Notes: a model not told the origin generated them from the sequence alone. A DNA stretch of 64,000 nt from Actinoplanes sp. L3-i22 (GCF_019704555.1 NZ_AP024745.1:3604501-3668500); one strand, 5' to 3'. Shown: positions 44,580 to 54,549, counted from the first letter of the stretch. Numbers and translations: made by a program.

Positions 44580-46703
44580 ATGCGCAAGAACGCGACCTCC
44601 CTGCTGATCTGCGGCCTGCTCGGCGGGCTGGTGGTCGCCGCCGCGGCGTTCCCGGCGGCGGCGATCTCCGGCCTGACCGCGAAGGCCGGCGGCGACTCCT
44701 TCGACAGCCTGCCCAGCGAGCTGAAGGACTACAGCTCCCCGCAGATCACCCGGGTCTACGCCAGTGACGGCAAGACGCTGATCACCCAGTTCTACGACGA
44801 GTTCCGCAGCGACGTGCCGCTCAAGGACATCTCGACGAACATGCGGGCGGCGATCGTCGCGGCCGAGGACCGCAACTTCTACAAGCATCACGGCGTCGAC
44901 TTCAAGGGCGTCGCGCGGGCCTTCGTCAACAACAGCGGCGGCAACGCCCAGCAGGGCGCCTCCACCCTGACGATGCAGTACGTGCGGATGTCGCTGGCCT
45001 ACTCGGCGACGAACCCGCAGGAGATCGTCGACGCCACCAAGGACACCCCGAAACGCAAGATCACCGAGATGAAGTACGCGTTGCAGGTCGAGAAGGAGCT
45101 CACCAAGGACCAGATCCTGGAGCGCTACCTGAACATCGCCCCGTTCGGCAACCAGGCGTACGGCGTCTTCGCGGCCAGCCAGATCTACTTCAAGAAGCGC
45201 CCCAAGGACCTGACCGTCGGCGAGGCCGCCATGCTCGCCGGCATGGTCAAGGCGCCGACCAGCTTCAACCCGACGATCGCGACCGGGTACACGCAGATCA
45301 AGGAGCGGCGGGACAACTACGTCATCCCCGGCATGGTCACGATGGGCTCGATCACCCAGGCGCAGGCCGCCGCCGCGCTGAAGGAGCCGATCCCGCGGCA
45401 GGTGACCTCGATCGGCAACGGCTGCATCGCGGTCGCCAAGAGCTGGGGCTTCTTCTGCGACTACTTCTACCGCTGGTGGATGGGGCAGGAGACGTTCGGC
45501 GCCACCGCCTACGACCGGGAGCGGCAGCTCAAGAGCGGCGGCTATCAGGTGGTCACGTCGCTCGACATCGACGCGCAGAACGCCGCCCGCAAACGGATCA
45601 GCGAGCAGATCAGCGACAACACCCGGAACGCGATCCTGCTCGCCGGCGTCGAGCCGGGCACCGGCCGGGTGCGGCTGCTCGCCGCCAACCGCAAGTACAA
45701 GCTGGACGACCCGGCGCACCCGCAGAACCCGCTCTCGCCGAACCCGGCGCTGCGCAAGCAGAAGATCCGCGCGTCGTACCCGAACACCACCAACCCGCTG
45801 ATCACCGGCGGCGGCGACATCGACGGCTACCAGGCCGGCTCGGTGTTCAAGATGTTCACGATGGTGGCCGCACTGGAGGCCGGCGTCCCGCTCAACCATA
45901 CGATCAACACCCAGGTGCAGTACCACTCGCACTACCCGGTCGAGGCCGACTCGCCGTCGGCCTGCGCCGGCACCTCCGACTGGTGCCCGAAGAACGCCGG
46001 GGCCAAGGAGGCCGGGCCGTACAACATGTGGACCGGGTTCGGCATGTCGGTCAACACGTACTTCGTGCCGCTGGAGGAGCAGGTCGGGGCGGACAAGGTG
46101 GTCGCCGTCGCCAAACGGTTCGGCGTCCAGTTCCGCAACTCGCAGGACGCGACCTACGCGAAATCCGCCGCCACCTGGGGCGCCTTCACCCTGGGCGTGT
46201 CCGCGTCGACGCCGCTCGACATGGCCGACGCCTACGCCACCCTGGCCGGCGACGGCATGTACTGCACGCCCACCCCGATCCAGCAGATCACCAGCGCCGA
46301 CGGCACCAAACTCGACGTCGGCAAGCCGGCCTGCACCAAGGCGACCACCCCGGACGTGGCCCGCGCGGCCCTCGACGCGGCCCGCTGCCCGGTCGGCGAC
46401 GCCGCCCAGACCGGCGACTGCCACGGCAACGCCACCGCGCCCGCCGCGCACGGCCAGATCGGCCACCCGGTCTACGGCAAGACCGGCACCACCGACGCGA
46501 ACAAGACCTCGTCCCTGATCGTCGGCACGACATCGCTGGTCATCGCCGGCTACATGGCCGACCCCGACTACCAGAACCACCCCGACCCGACCAACCACTA
46601 CCAGGTCAACGGCGCGGTGATCGCCACCCTGGCCGACGCCCTGAAGGGCAAACCCAAAGTCCAGTTCAAACCCCCGACCAACACCCTTGCGTACGGCGGT
46701 TAG
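44580..46703 (+). CDS. Class A penicillin-binding protein (transglycosylase-transpeptidase)
   Basis: This 707-residue membrane-anchored peptidoglycan synthase has one N-terminal helix. The GT51 domain has catalytic Glu96 in AAEDRNFYKHHG and QGASTLTMQYVRM. The transpeptidase domain has Ser421-x-x-Lys424 (GSVFKMF), Ser490-Val-Asn492 and Lys634-Thr-Gly. An internal segment (residues about 445-475) has two Cys pairs (SACAG, DWCPK), often seen in actinobacterial PBP1-like proteins. It polymerises and cross-links cell wall. Confidence 0.93.
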   Translation: MRKNATSLLICGLLGGLVVAAAAFPAAAISGLTAKAGGDSFDSLPSELKDYSSPQITRVYASDGKTLITQFYDEFRSDVPLKDISTNMRAAIVAAEDRNFYKHHGVDFKGVARAFVNNSGGNAQQGASTLTMQYVRMSLAYSATNPQEIVDATKDTPKRKITEMKYALQVEKELTKDQILERYLNIAPFGNQAYGVFAASQIYFKKRPKDLTVGEAAMLAGMVKAPTSFNPTIATGYTQIKERRDNYVIPGMVTMGSITQAQAAAALKEPIPRQVTSIGNGCIAVAKSWGFFCDYFYRWWMGQETFGATAYDRERQLKSGGYQVVTSLDIDAQNAARKRISEQISDNTRNAILLAGVEPGTGRVRLLAANRKYKLDDPAHPQNPLSPNPALRKQKIRASYPNTTNPLITGGGDIDGYQAGSVFKMFTMVAALEAGVPLNHTINTQVQYHSHYPVEADSPSACAGTSDWCPKNAGAKEAGPYNMWTGFGMSVNTYFVPLEEQVGADKVVAVAKRFGVQFRNSQDATYAKSAATWGAFTLGVSASTPLDMADAYATLAGDGMYCTPTPIQQITSADGTKLDVGKPACTKATTPDVARAALDAARCPVGDAAQTGDCHGNATAPAAHGQIGHPVYGKTGTTDANKTSSLIVGTTSLVIAGYMADPDYQNHPDPTNHYQVNGAVIATLADALKGKPKVQFKPPTNTLAYGG

Positions 46704-46729
46704 CCCCGCCCCCGGCGCCGGCGGCGGAT

Positions 46730-47563
46730 CTACCGGTCGGCCCAGAGGGTGCGGAGCGCGGGCGCCTCGGCGGCGGCCTGGGCGCGGCCGGCCTCGGCGG
46801 CGGGGCCGCGGCGGGCCGGGTCGAGGGGGTTGGTGCCGAACGCGGCGCGGGTCGCCGTGTCCGGGGTGATCACCGTGCCGCGGACCTCCGGGCCCAGGGC
46901 CGCGAGCTGGGCGGCCGGGCGGCCGGACGGGCGGGCCGACTGCGACGACGGGGCGAGCACCACCACCCGGTCGGCGCCGGCGGCCAGGTCGACGTTGGCG
47001 ATCGAGCGGATGCCGCCGTCGACGTATCGCGTGCCCTCGACCGTCGCCGGCGGCCAGGTCAGCGGGATCGCGCAGCTCGCCGCGACGGCGTCGATCAGCG
47101 GGACGCCGCTGGACGCGTCGAAGATCCGTACCTCGCCGGTCTCGGCCTCGACCGCCGGAATGAGCAACCGGACCGCCGGCCAGTCGGCGTCGCCGATCCG
47201 GGCGGCGATCGCCGCCCGGCGTTCCGCCTCGGAGACGGTGCGGGCGCGCAGCGCCTGCCGGCCCAGCCAGGCCCGGCCGCGCGCCGGATCGCCGGGCCAG
47301 AGCCCGGCGACCGCGAACTTCAGGAGATTCCCGAGACGCAGGCGGGCCGGGATCTCGCTGCCGGGGCCGGCCACCTGCGCCTCGAAAAGAGCTTTCAGCG
47401 GTACGCCGGAGAGCACCTGAGCCGCCGTCGACGAGCCCGCCGAGGTGCCGACGACCAGTCCCGCGCCGGTCAGGTCGACGCCGTGTTCGGCCAGCCCGTG
47501 GAGCAGGCCGATCTCCCAGGCGACGCCGGTGACGCCGCCTCCGCCCAGAACGAGTGCCTTCAT
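46730..47563 (-). CDS. Patatin-like phospholipase family protein
   Basis: This 277-residue hydrolase has the oxyanion motif GGGGVTGVAW at the N terminus, nucleophile Ser41 in GTSAGSS and Asp182 in YVDGGIRS, the Ser-Asp dyad of patatins. It probably acts on lipids in the cytoplasm or at the membrane. The ATG at 47563 begins the conserved strand, and the longer frame is ignored. It is convergent with the PBP gene. Confidence 0.9.
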   Translation of the reverse strand: MKALVLGGGGVTGVAWEIGLLHGLAEHGVDLTGAGLVVGTSAGSSTAAQVLSGVPLKALFEAQVAGPGSEIPARLRLGNLLKFAVAGLWPGDPARGRAWLGRQALRARTVSEAERRAAIAARIGDADWPAVRLLIPAVEAETGEVRIFDASSGVPLIDAVAASCAIPLTWPPATVEGTRYVDGGIRSIANVDLAAGADRVVVLAPSSQSARPSGRPAAQLAALGPEVRGTVITPDTATRAAFGTNPLDPARRGPAAEAGRAQAAAEAPALRTLWADR

Positions 47564-47678
47564 GCCCGTGATCCCATCACACCGGGCCGGGAGCAGCATA
47601 GACAACAGTCGTTCGAGGCGGCCGTGACGAGGATCGCGAAGGTGTGTCGCCCGGTGCCGGCCGGTCTACGGTGGGGCC

Positions 47679-48263
47679 ATGCTGGAGCTCATCGATCGGT
47701 TCGGCTATCTCGGCATCGGGGCGATCGTGTTCGTGGAGAGCTTCGGCATCCCGGCGCCGGGCGAGACGGTGATCATCGCGGGCGCGGCCTACGCCGGCCG
47801 GGGCCATCTCAGCATCGTCGCGGTCGCGCTGATCGCCTTCGTCGCCGCGGTGACCGGCGACAGCCTGGGCTACTGGATCGGCCGGCGCGGCGGGCGGCCG
47901 CTCGTGCACCGCTTCGGGCATTACGTCCGGCTGACCCCGGAACGTCTGGACAAGGTCGAGGGCTTCATGACCCGCCAGGGCCCGAAGGTCGTCGTGGTCG
48001 CCCGGTTCGTCGAGGGCCTGCGCCAGCTCAACGGCGTCGTCGCGGGCCTCACCGAGATGCCCTTCCCGCGCTTCCTGGCCTGGAACATCCTGGGCGCGGC
48101 CCTGTGGGTCGGCGTCTGGTCGACCGCCGCCTACCTGGCCGGCGACCACATCGAGCAGATCGCCGCGACCCTCAGCCGCTACCTGGTCATCGCCGTCGCG
48201 GTGGCGGCCGTCGCCCTGTTCCTGTTCTTCCGCCACCGCCTCCGCCGGTCAACCCCCAAATAA
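47679..48263 (+). CDS. DedA-family membrane protein
   Basis: This 194-residue membrane protein has the conserved block FVESFGIPAPGETVIIAGA near residue 18 and the VARFVEGLRQLNGVVAG region near 108, the hallmarks of DedA/SNARE-associated proteins. These act in phospholipid or undecaprenyl phosphate translocation and envelope homeostasis. The gene stands alone, divergent from the patatin gene. Confidence 0.9.
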   Translation: MLELIDRFGYLGIGAIVFVESFGIPAPGETVIIAGAAYAGRGHLSIVAVALIAFVAAVTGDSLGYWIGRRGGRPLVHRFGHYVRLTPERLDKVEGFMTRQGPKVVVVARFVEGLRQLNGVVAGLTEMPFPRFLAWNILGAALWVGVWSTAAYLAGDHIEQIAATLSRYLVIAVAVAAVALFLFFRHRLRRSTPK

Positions 48264-48301
48264 GATCAACCCCACCCTTCGCCGTACGGCGGTGAAGGCC
48301 G

Positions 48302-48748
48302 TCACAGGGTGGCGAAGTCCTCGTCGCCGCCGGTGGACTCGGTCATCCGGGTCAGCCAGGCGTGCACCGTGGCCAGCTGTTCCGGGGTGAAGCCGGCCGA
48401 CAGCCTGGCCTCGACGGCCCGGACCGTGGGCAGCGCCTCGGCCAGCCGGGTGTGGCCCGCGTCGGTGAGGAAGACCTGCTGGGAGCGGCGGTCGGACGGG
48501 TGCGGGCGCCGCTCGACCAGGCCGGCGCGTTCCAGGCCGGTGAGCATCTCGTTGGCCGACTGCCGGGCGGTCGAGACGGCGCGGGCCACGTCGGCGACGG
48601 TCAGGCCGGGCTGCTGGCTCAGCATCAGCAGCGACGCGAACTGCGCGACGGTCAGGTCGTGCCGGACCAGATCCTCGGCGACCGCGCCGCGCAGGGACAG
48701 CCAGGCGTGCCGGACGAGGAAGGTCGAACATTCGGCGAGGTATTCCAC
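48302..48748 (-). CDS. MarR-family regulator
   Basis: This 148-residue protein starts at GTG 48748 (MEYLAECSTFLVRHAW). The helix-turn-helix region is LTVADVARAVSTARQSANEMLTGL and the wing is RPHPSDRRSQQVFLTDAG. It is divergent from a DHA2 efflux gene across 61 bases with a perfect dyad, so it probably represses that pump and itself. The GTG has only a distant GGAG; the longer upstream frame crosses the operator. Confidence 0.9.
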   Translation of the reverse strand: MEYLAECSTFLVRHAWLSLRGAVAEDLVRHDLTVAQFASLLMLSQQPGLTVADVARAVSTARQSANEMLTGLERAGLVERRPHPSDRRSQQVFLTDAGHTRLAEALPTVRAVEARLSAGFTPEQLATVHAWLTRMTESTGGDEDFATL

Positions 48749-48773
48749 CGGCCCATTGTGCTCCGGGCGGGAT

Positions 48774-48789
48774 TGACAGGAACCTGTCA
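48774..48789. promoter_or_regulatory. MarR operator between regulator and efflux gene
   Basis: TGACAGG-AA-CCTGTCA is a perfect seven-base-arm dyad. A further CCTGTCA half-site lies at about 48823-48830 inside the efflux gene's first codons. Confidence 0.72.
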
Positions 48790-48809
48790 TTCGGAGAAGA
48801 GTGACACCC

Positions 48810-50351
48810 ATGACCGTCAGGGACCTGTCAAACAATCTAGCGCGGCAGCGCCGGGTGCTGGCCGTGCTCGTCTTCGCCGCGGTGCTGATCTGGATCGACA
48901 CGAGCATCCTGGGCATCGCCCTGGAGCGGCTGGCCGACCCGGCGACCGGCCTCGACGCCACCCCCGGCCAGCTGCAGTGGGCCGTCGGGGCGTATTCACT
49001 GCTCTTCGCGACCGCACTGTTCGCCGCCGGCGCGCTCGGCGACCGCTACGGCCACCGCACGATCCTGGTGCTCGGCCTGATCTTCTTCGGCGCCGCCTCG
49101 GTCTGGGCGGCCTGGGCCGGCGGCGCCATCGGCCTGATCCTGGCCCGCGGCGTGATGGGCCTGGGCGGCGCGATGATGGTGCCCACCTCGATGGCGATCA
49201 TCGGCGCCACCTTCCCGCAGGAGCGGCGGGCCGGGGCGATCGCCGCCTGGTCGGCCTCCAGCGGCGTCGGCGTCGCGCTCGGCCCGCTGCTCGGCGGCGT
49301 GCTGGTCGACCACTTCTGGTGGGGCTCGGTCTTCCTGGTGAACCTGCCGGTGGTGGCCGTCGCGCTGATCGGGATCGCGCTCGTGGTGCCCAACCCGCGG
49401 CAGGAGCATCGCCGCCGCCCCGACCCGGCCGGGCTGCTGCTGTCCACCGCCGGACTCGCCCTGCTGGCGTACGGGCTGATCGAAGCCGGTCAGGACACCG
49501 GCTGGTCCAGCCCCCGGGTCTGGGGAACGGTGCTGGCCGGACTGGCGCTGCTCACCGGGTTCACCGTCCTGGAGTGGCGGTCGAGCGAGCCGTCGTTCGA
49601 CCCGCGGCTGTTCCGCAACGGGCGGTTCAGCGCCGGGAACGTCGCGATGGGCGCGCTGTTCTTCGCGATCACCGGGCAGATGTTCTACGGCAACTTCTAC
49701 CTGCAGGGCGCGCGCGGGATGTCGGCGCTGCACACCGGGCTGGCCTTCCTGCCCGGCGCGATCGGCGTGGCGGTCGGCTCCGGGCTCGGCGCACGGCTGG
49801 CCAAGCGGTACGGCGTGGGCCGGGTCAGCGGCACCGGGCTGCTCGTGGTCGCGGCCGCCTTCCTGGCCAACCTCGGCTTCGGGCTGCACACCCCGCTCCT
49901 GCTGTTCTGCGCGGTGGGCCTGGTCAGCGGGGTGGCGATGGGCTGCGCGATCGCGCCGACGGTGGCCGCCGTCATCGCGGTGCTGCCGCAGGACCGGATG
50001 GGCGCCGGCTCGGCGGTGAACAACACGGTCCGGCAGGTGGGCAGCGTGCTCGGGATCGCGCTGCTCGGCACGATCCTGACCACGACGTACCGGAATCGGA
50101 TCGAACCGTTCCTCGCGTCGCTGCCGGAACCGGTCCGGGCGGCCGCGTCACCCTCGGCCGAGCACACCCGGGCCGTCGCGGCCGGGCTCGGCCGGCCGGA
50201 TCTGGCCGGGGCCGCGAACGACGCGTTCATCACGGCGATGCACGTCACGGCGGCTTCCGCCGCGTTCGCCGCGGCGCTGGGCGGCATCCTGCTGCTCACC
50301 GCGTTCCGGGCCCGCCGCCCGGCACCGGAGCCCGCACTCGCACCGGTGTGA
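48810..50351 (+). CDS. DHA2-family MFS efflux transporter
   Basis: This 513-residue transporter with 14 membrane segments has the motif A region GALGDRYGHRTILVLG near residue 75 and ARGVMGLGGAMMVPTSMAII near 115. The C terminus is short and polar. It resembles EmrB/QacA antiporters. The ATG at 48810 with GGAGAAGA upstream is used; a GTG at 48801 is possible. It is probably regulated by the divergent MarR protein. Confidence 0.92.
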   Translation: MTVRDLSNNLARQRRVLAVLVFAAVLIWIDTSILGIALERLADPATGLDATPGQLQWAVGAYSLLFATALFAAGALGDRYGHRTILVLGLIFFGAASVWAAWAGGAIGLILARGVMGLGGAMMVPTSMAIIGATFPQERRAGAIAAWSASSGVGVALGPLLGGVLVDHFWWGSVFLVNLPVVAVALIGIALVVPNPRQEHRRRPDPAGLLLSTAGLALLAYGLIEAGQDTGWSSPRVWGTVLAGLALLTGFTVLEWRSSEPSFDPRLFRNGRFSAGNVAMGALFFAITGQMFYGNFYLQGARGMSALHTGLAFLPGAIGVAVGSGLGARLAKRYGVGRVSGTGLLVVAAAFLANLGFGLHTPLLLFCAVGLVSGVAMGCAIAPTVAAVIAVLPQDRMGAGSAVNNTVRQVGSVLGIALLGTILTTTYRNRIEPFLASLPEPVRAAASPSAEHTRAVAAGLGRPDLAGAANDAFITAMHVTAASAAFAAALGGILLLTAFRARRPAPEPALAPV

Positions 50352-50393
50352 CACCCGGGGGAACCGGGGGCGCCGCGAGCGCGTCTTACCGGG

Positions 50394-51284
50394 ATGAAGA
50401 GCCTCATCGCGGTGGCGCTGTCGGCGGCGATCCTGGCCGGGTGCGCGGGTCAGGCACCGGCCGCGGCGCCGGGGGCGTCCGACCGGGCGGCGGCACCGGG
50501 GGTGTCCGAGCCGGCGGCGGCGACCGTCGCGCTCGACCCGGTGGCGCTGGTCGGGCTCTGGCAGCTGTCCGCCGACGGCGCGCCGAAGAACGTGGTGCTG
50601 CGCATCGGCGGGCCGGGCGACCTGGAGCTGTTCCAGCCGTGCGCGGTGCTGACGGGCGACTGGCGGGCGGACGAGACCGGCCTCTTCGCCGGCCGCCTGG
50701 ACAGCCGGTCCGGCCCGCCGCTGTGCGACGGCCCGGACCTCGGCGCGACCGTGGCCCGGGCCGCCGGCTACCGGATCGACGGGGCCGAGCGGGTCCTGGT
50801 CGACGACCGTGGCGCGACCGTCGCCCGGCTGCTGCCCGGTGCCGTGCCGGTGACCCGGCCGGACCTGGCGGCCGACGTCACCGGGGTGCCGCGGGTGACC
50901 GACGAGATCCGGCAGCGGCTCCGGGCCGCCGCCCCGCTGCCGGCCGGCCTGACCCCGGTCACCGCGCCGGTGCTGCTCGGCCGATGGCTGCCGGTGGACC
51001 GGCCGGCCCGGGCGAGCCGGGCGTACGTCGAGTTCCTGGCCGACGGGCGGTGGCAGGGCAGCGACGGGTGCAACGGTGCGGGCGGCGGCTGGGCGGCCGG
51101 GCCGGGCGGCTCGCTGGTGGCGACGGCCGGCGCGTCCACCGAGGTCGGCTGCGACAACGTGCCGGTCAACCGCGCGCTGGCCACGACCCGCCGGGCCGGC
51201 CTCGACGGCACGACGCTGGTCCTGCTGGACGTCACCGGCACGGAGCTGCTGCGCCTGACCCGACAGATCACTCCGCGACGGTGA
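50394..51284 (+). CDS. META-like domain lipoprotein
   Basis: This 296-residue lipoprotein has the lipobox LAGC (Cys near residue 17), then an Ala/Pro-rich linker. Two related beta domains follow; the second (ASRAYVEFLADGRWQGSDGCNGAGGGW near 205) resembles META/HslJ domains. It probably sits on the outer face of the membrane. Its last 17 bases overlap the end of the convergent sortase-substrate gene. Confidence 0.75.
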   Translation: MKSLIAVALSAAILAGCAGQAPAAAPGASDRAAAPGVSEPAAATVALDPVALVGLWQLSADGAPKNVVLRIGGPGDLELFQPCAVLTGDWRADETGLFAGRLDSRSGPPLCDGPDLGATVARAAGYRIDGAERVLVDDRGATVARLLPGAVPVTRPDLAADVTGVPRVTDEIRQRLRAAAPLPAGLTPVTAPVLLGRWLPVDRPARASRAYVEFLADGRWQGSDGCNGAGGGWAAGPGGSLVATAGASTEVGCDNVPVNRALATTRRAGLDGTTLVLLDVTGTELLRLTRQITPRR

Positions 51285-52749
51285 TGATGCGGCGCCGGCG
51301 GGTCGCGCGGAACAGGAACAGCCCCGCGGCCAGCAGGATCGCGCCGCCGGCGGCCAGCAGCCCGGTGGACGGGCCGGTGATCGGGAGGCTGGCGCCGGTG
51401 TCGACGGTCAGGTCGGCCTTGTCGTTGGTGTGGACGGTGTCCTGCACGCCGCCGTACGCCTGGACGTAGCCCCCGTCGTGCGCGCCGTCCTCGATCTCGA
51501 CGGTGAAGGTGAACATCTGCTTGCCGCCCTTCGGCACCTGGTCGAGCACCAGGCACGCCCAGTCCCGGCCCGCAAAACCGTCAAAGTTGACGTCCGTGGG
51601 CGAGGTGCCCGGCAGGCACATCTGGTCGGAGGTGACCGGCTTGACCCCGGACGGCAGCTTGACCCGCACGTAGTTGAGCGACTGGGTGGACAGCCCGACC
51701 GTCGCGAACGGGCCGAGGTTCCGCATGCCGATCTGAGCCGTGACCCGCTCGCCGACCGCACCCTGGAAGACGCCGCCGACGGCCTTGCTGTCGGCGGGCG
51801 CGGTCGGGGTGGTGACGGTGAACAGGGCGACGTTGTCGTCCGGGTTCAGGTCGTCCTGGACGTCGTCGTCCTTGATGCTTGCGGCCGACGACATCTTCTG
51901 CAGCTTCAGCTCGTCGCCGGTCCGCCCGGCGTTGCGCTTGGTGAAGGCGGCCACGTACTTGTCGGTGAGGCCGACCACGACGGCGTTGGCGTAGTACTGC
52001 GCCGGGCCGGGGGCGTCCGCCTTGACCTTGATCTTCGCCGGGGTGGCGGCGGACAGGGCGGCGGTCTCGCCCGGGGCGAGCGAGTCGTCGAGGACGCAGA
52101 TCACGCCGCCGACCTCGGCATCCGGCTCGCAGTTGCGGTAGCGGCCCAGGTCCGCCTCGAGGGTGTCCTGGCCGGCCACCGCCAGGCCGAGCGTGCCGGA
52201 GGTGGCGTTGCCGGTGTTCCGGACGGTCACCGGCAGGACGGCCGACTCGCCGCGGCCCAGCTTGACGTCCGGCAGGGCGCCGATCTCGAGGTCCACACCG
52301 GGCTTGGTGGTCCGGATCACCTGCACCTCGACGTCGTCCATCTCCTCGCCCTCGACCGCGACGGTCACGTGGAAGGACGAGGTCAGGCTGGTCGACGTGG
52401 TGGCCGGCTTGACGGTGAAGCTGAAGGGGCGGCGCTCACCGGCCGCCAGCTTGCTGATCTTGCAGGTGGTGGCCGAGCAGCCGGCCGGCGGCACGAAGCC
52501 GAGCGACGCCGGCACCGAGTCGAAGCCGATCACCACGTTCTCGGCGGCCCCGCCGCCGACGTTCCGCATCTCGAACGTGACCGTCTTGGACAGGCCGTCG
52601 ACCACCGTGATCGACTCGGTGAGGTCGAGGAAGACGATCGGGAAGTCGAGGGCCGACTCCGCGTGAGCCGGCAGCGCGAGACCGGACAGGGCCAGACCCG
52701 CGGCCAGCGGGGGCAGCAGGAGGCGACGGAACAGGGCGCGCAGACTCAT
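51268..52749 (-). CDS. LPXTG-anchored cell-surface protein
   Basis: This 493-residue protein has a Sec signal (MSLRALFRRLLLPPLAAGLALSG...) and several Ig-like/DUF11-type beta domains with NTGNATSGTL-like repeats. The C-terminal sorting signal is LPITG near residue 455, then a hydrophobic helix and RATRRRR. A sortase would attach it to peptidoglycan. GAGAACGG lies upstream. The role is probably adhesion or surface structure. ATG 52749 is preferred over GTG 52755. Confidence 0.88.
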   Translation of the reverse strand: MSLRALFRRLLLPPLAAGLALSGLALPAHAESALDFPIVFLDLTESITVVDGLSKTVTFEMRNVGGGAAENVVIGFDSVPASLGFVPPAGCSATTCKISKLAAGERRPFSFTVKPATTSTSLTSSFHVTVAVEGEEMDDVEVQVIRTTKPGVDLEIGALPDVKLGRGESAVLPVTVRNTGNATSGTLGLAVAGQDTLEADLGRYRNCEPDAEVGGVICVLDDSLAPGETAALSAATPAKIKVKADAPGPAQYYANAVVVGLTDKYVAAFTKRNAGRTGDELKLQKMSSAASIKDDDVQDDLNPDDNVALFTVTTPTAPADSKAVGGVFQGAVGERVTAQIGMRNLGPFATVGLSTQSLNYVRVKLPSGVKPVTSDQMCLPGTSPTDVNFDGFAGRDWACLVLDQVPKGGKQMFTFTVEIEDGAHDGGYVQAYGGVQDTVHTNDKADLTVDTGASLPITGPSTGLLAAGGAILLAAGLFLFRATRRRRIITVAE

Positions 52750-52827
52750 GATCACCGTTCTCGGAATGGGTCACCCGGGCCGAAGCCGGGCGAAGTCCGA
52801 GCAGCGTAAGCGGCCGAACCTGCAAGA

Positions 52828-53991
52828 TCAACCAGCCGATCGCGTCGCCTTTCCGGCCGTCCGGTGCTTCTCGATCTCGCCGGCCGCGTCGGGGACCGTG
52901 CGCCCGTGGGCCGCCGGCCGGCCCCCGTACGGATCCGCCTCGCCCCACAACGACGTCGGCGCCGCCCGGCGGACCACCGGCAGCACCTCGGCGGCCAGCC
53001 GCTCCAACATGGTCAGCTGCTGCTCGTGCGGGATCATCGTCGGCAGGCTGAACGACTGCAGATCGTGCCCGAACGCCTCGTGGAACCAGAGGATCTTCTC
53101 GGCGATCTGCTGCGGCGACCCGACCAGCACCGGCCCCCGGGCGATCGCGTCGTCGATGCTCGCGAACGTCGACTCGTTGCCCGGCGTGTGGTTCCCCGGC
53201 CGGTTGAAGAACTCGATGATCTTCTCGTAGGTCGGCCCGAACGCCGCCCGCGCCTGCTGCGTGGTGTCGGCCAGGTAGAGGAACCCGGCGCCGGCCCCGA
53301 CATAGGCGAACCGCGGGTCGTGCCCGTGCTCGGCATAGGTCCGCCGATAGTGGTCGATCAGCACGGTGTAGTTGTCCCGCGGCTGGATTGCGTTCGCCGA
53401 GAAGAGCGGGTCGCCCCACTTCCCGGCCAGCTCCGCCGAGGTCACCGTGGTCGCCGAGCCGTGCCAGACGCGCGGGGCGCCGGCGTAGGGCCGGGGCAGG
53501 CTGGTCACCTCGTCCAGCGGCCCGCGGAAACGCCCCTGCCAGGTGACCTGCTCCTCGCGCCAGAGGCGGCGCAGCAACTCGTACTTCTCCGCCAGCGCGT
53601 CCCACTGGTCGCCGTTCCCGATGCCGAACATCGGCAGCTGGCGCAGCTCGTTGCCCTTGCCGATGACCAGCTCGAGCCGCCCGCGGGACAGCTGGTCGAC
53701 GGTCGCGTAGTCCTCCGCGACGCGCAGCGGATCGAGGATCGACAGCACCGACACCCCGGTCGAGATCCGCACCCGGCTGGTGCTCGCGGCAACCGCGCCG
53801 AGCAGCACGGACACGCCACTGGACAGGAACGCGCCGGCATGCCGCTCACCGATAGCCACCGCGTCGAACCCGAACTCCTCCGCATACCTCGCCGAGGTCA
53901 GCGCCTGCGCGAACCGCTCGTCGGGCCGGATCTCCCGCCCGGTCACCGGATTCGTCAGGTTCGGAAGAATGTCAAGGACCTGAAACCTCAC
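52828..53991 (-). CDS. LLM-class flavin-dependent oxidoreductase
   Basis: This 387-residue luciferase-like protein has AEEFGFDAVAIGERHAGAFLSSG near residue 40 and RVAEDYATVDQLSRGRLELVIGKGNE near 90. GTG 53991 has GGGAGG about seven bases upstream and starts the conserved strand. It differs from the gene at 2102 and belongs to another LLM subgroup. It stands alone; repeat copy C lies about 65 bases upstream. The substrate is unknown. Confidence 0.88.
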   Translation of the reverse strand: MRFQVLDILPNLTNPVTGREIRPDERFAQALTSARYAEEFGFDAVAIGERHAGAFLSSGVSVLLGAVAASTSRVRISTGVSVLSILDPLRVAEDYATVDQLSRGRLELVIGKGNELRQLPMFGIGNGDQWDALAEKYELLRRLWREEQVTWQGRFRGPLDEVTSLPRPYAGAPRVWHGSATTVTSAELAGKWGDPLFSANAIQPRDNYTVLIDHYRRTYAEHGHDPRFAYVGAGAGFLYLADTTQQARAAFGPTYEKIIEFFNRPGNHTPGNESTFASIDDAIARGPVLVGSPQQIAEKILWFHEAFGHDLQSFSLPTMIPHEQQLTMLERLAAEVLPVVRRAAPTSLWGEADPYGGRPAAHGRTVPDAAGEIEKHRTAGKATRSAG

Positions 53992-54549
53992 GCGCTGCCT
54001 CCCGCCGGCCGACCTCGCCCCCGACCATACTCCGGATCGCCCATCGGCAAAGTAGTGATTAAGGTCAAATTCTTCATTGCCTCGGCTGCGGCCGATAACT
54101 GATCGTCGCTCCCGCGGGGACCCTTCCGGGCCTCGCAAGGGCGCGGAGCGCCCAGAACACGAGACCCGCAAGGGCGACGTCCGAGGGTGGGCACGGTTTA
54201 CCCCAAACCCCGAACGGCCACCGAGGCTGTCTCGGCTCCGAGGGCGGTTGCTCTACCCCAAGATCTGGTCCCGTGGGAGTTGTCCACACTGCAGCGTCAT
54301 CCACAGGCCACCAGCATGATCTTGCCGATTCACGCGACAATTACGTCAGCGGAGGTGGCCCCCCCTCAGGGAGGGTGGGACCTGCTCTTTTGGTGATCGA
54401 CGGGCTTTCGGGGTGGGCTCGGCTCCGGTGTGGCTGAGGTGGCACGGATGGGCGAGGCCCGGCGGTGGGGCGGGCTCGGGACCCCTCGAACGGGGTGGCG
54501 GTCGATAGGGTGACGACTGTCGACAGTGGGGGCTCGGGGTGGAGGACGG
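53992..54549. other. Intergenic region with dispersed repeat copy C and DnaA-box-like sites
   Basis: Repeat copy C fills 54058-54205. Two 9-mers resembling DnaA boxes, TTGTCCACA at 54280 and TCATCCACA at 54297, lie downstream, but no other origin features are present. The rest up to the STAND gene has no supported ORF. Confidence 0.6.
54058..54205 (+). repeat. Dispersed structured repeat, copy C
   Basis: This is the same element as 10362-10502 and 17456-17597, extending to a GGTTTACCCCA end shared with copy B. The core stem differs from copy A by a T-A to C-G change in both arms, which preserves pairing. Confidence 0.8.

Noticed and set aside
53992..54549. Possible replication origin
   Set aside because: Only two DnaA-box-like sites, no AT-rich unwinding region, and no dnaA, dnaN or rpmH nearby.
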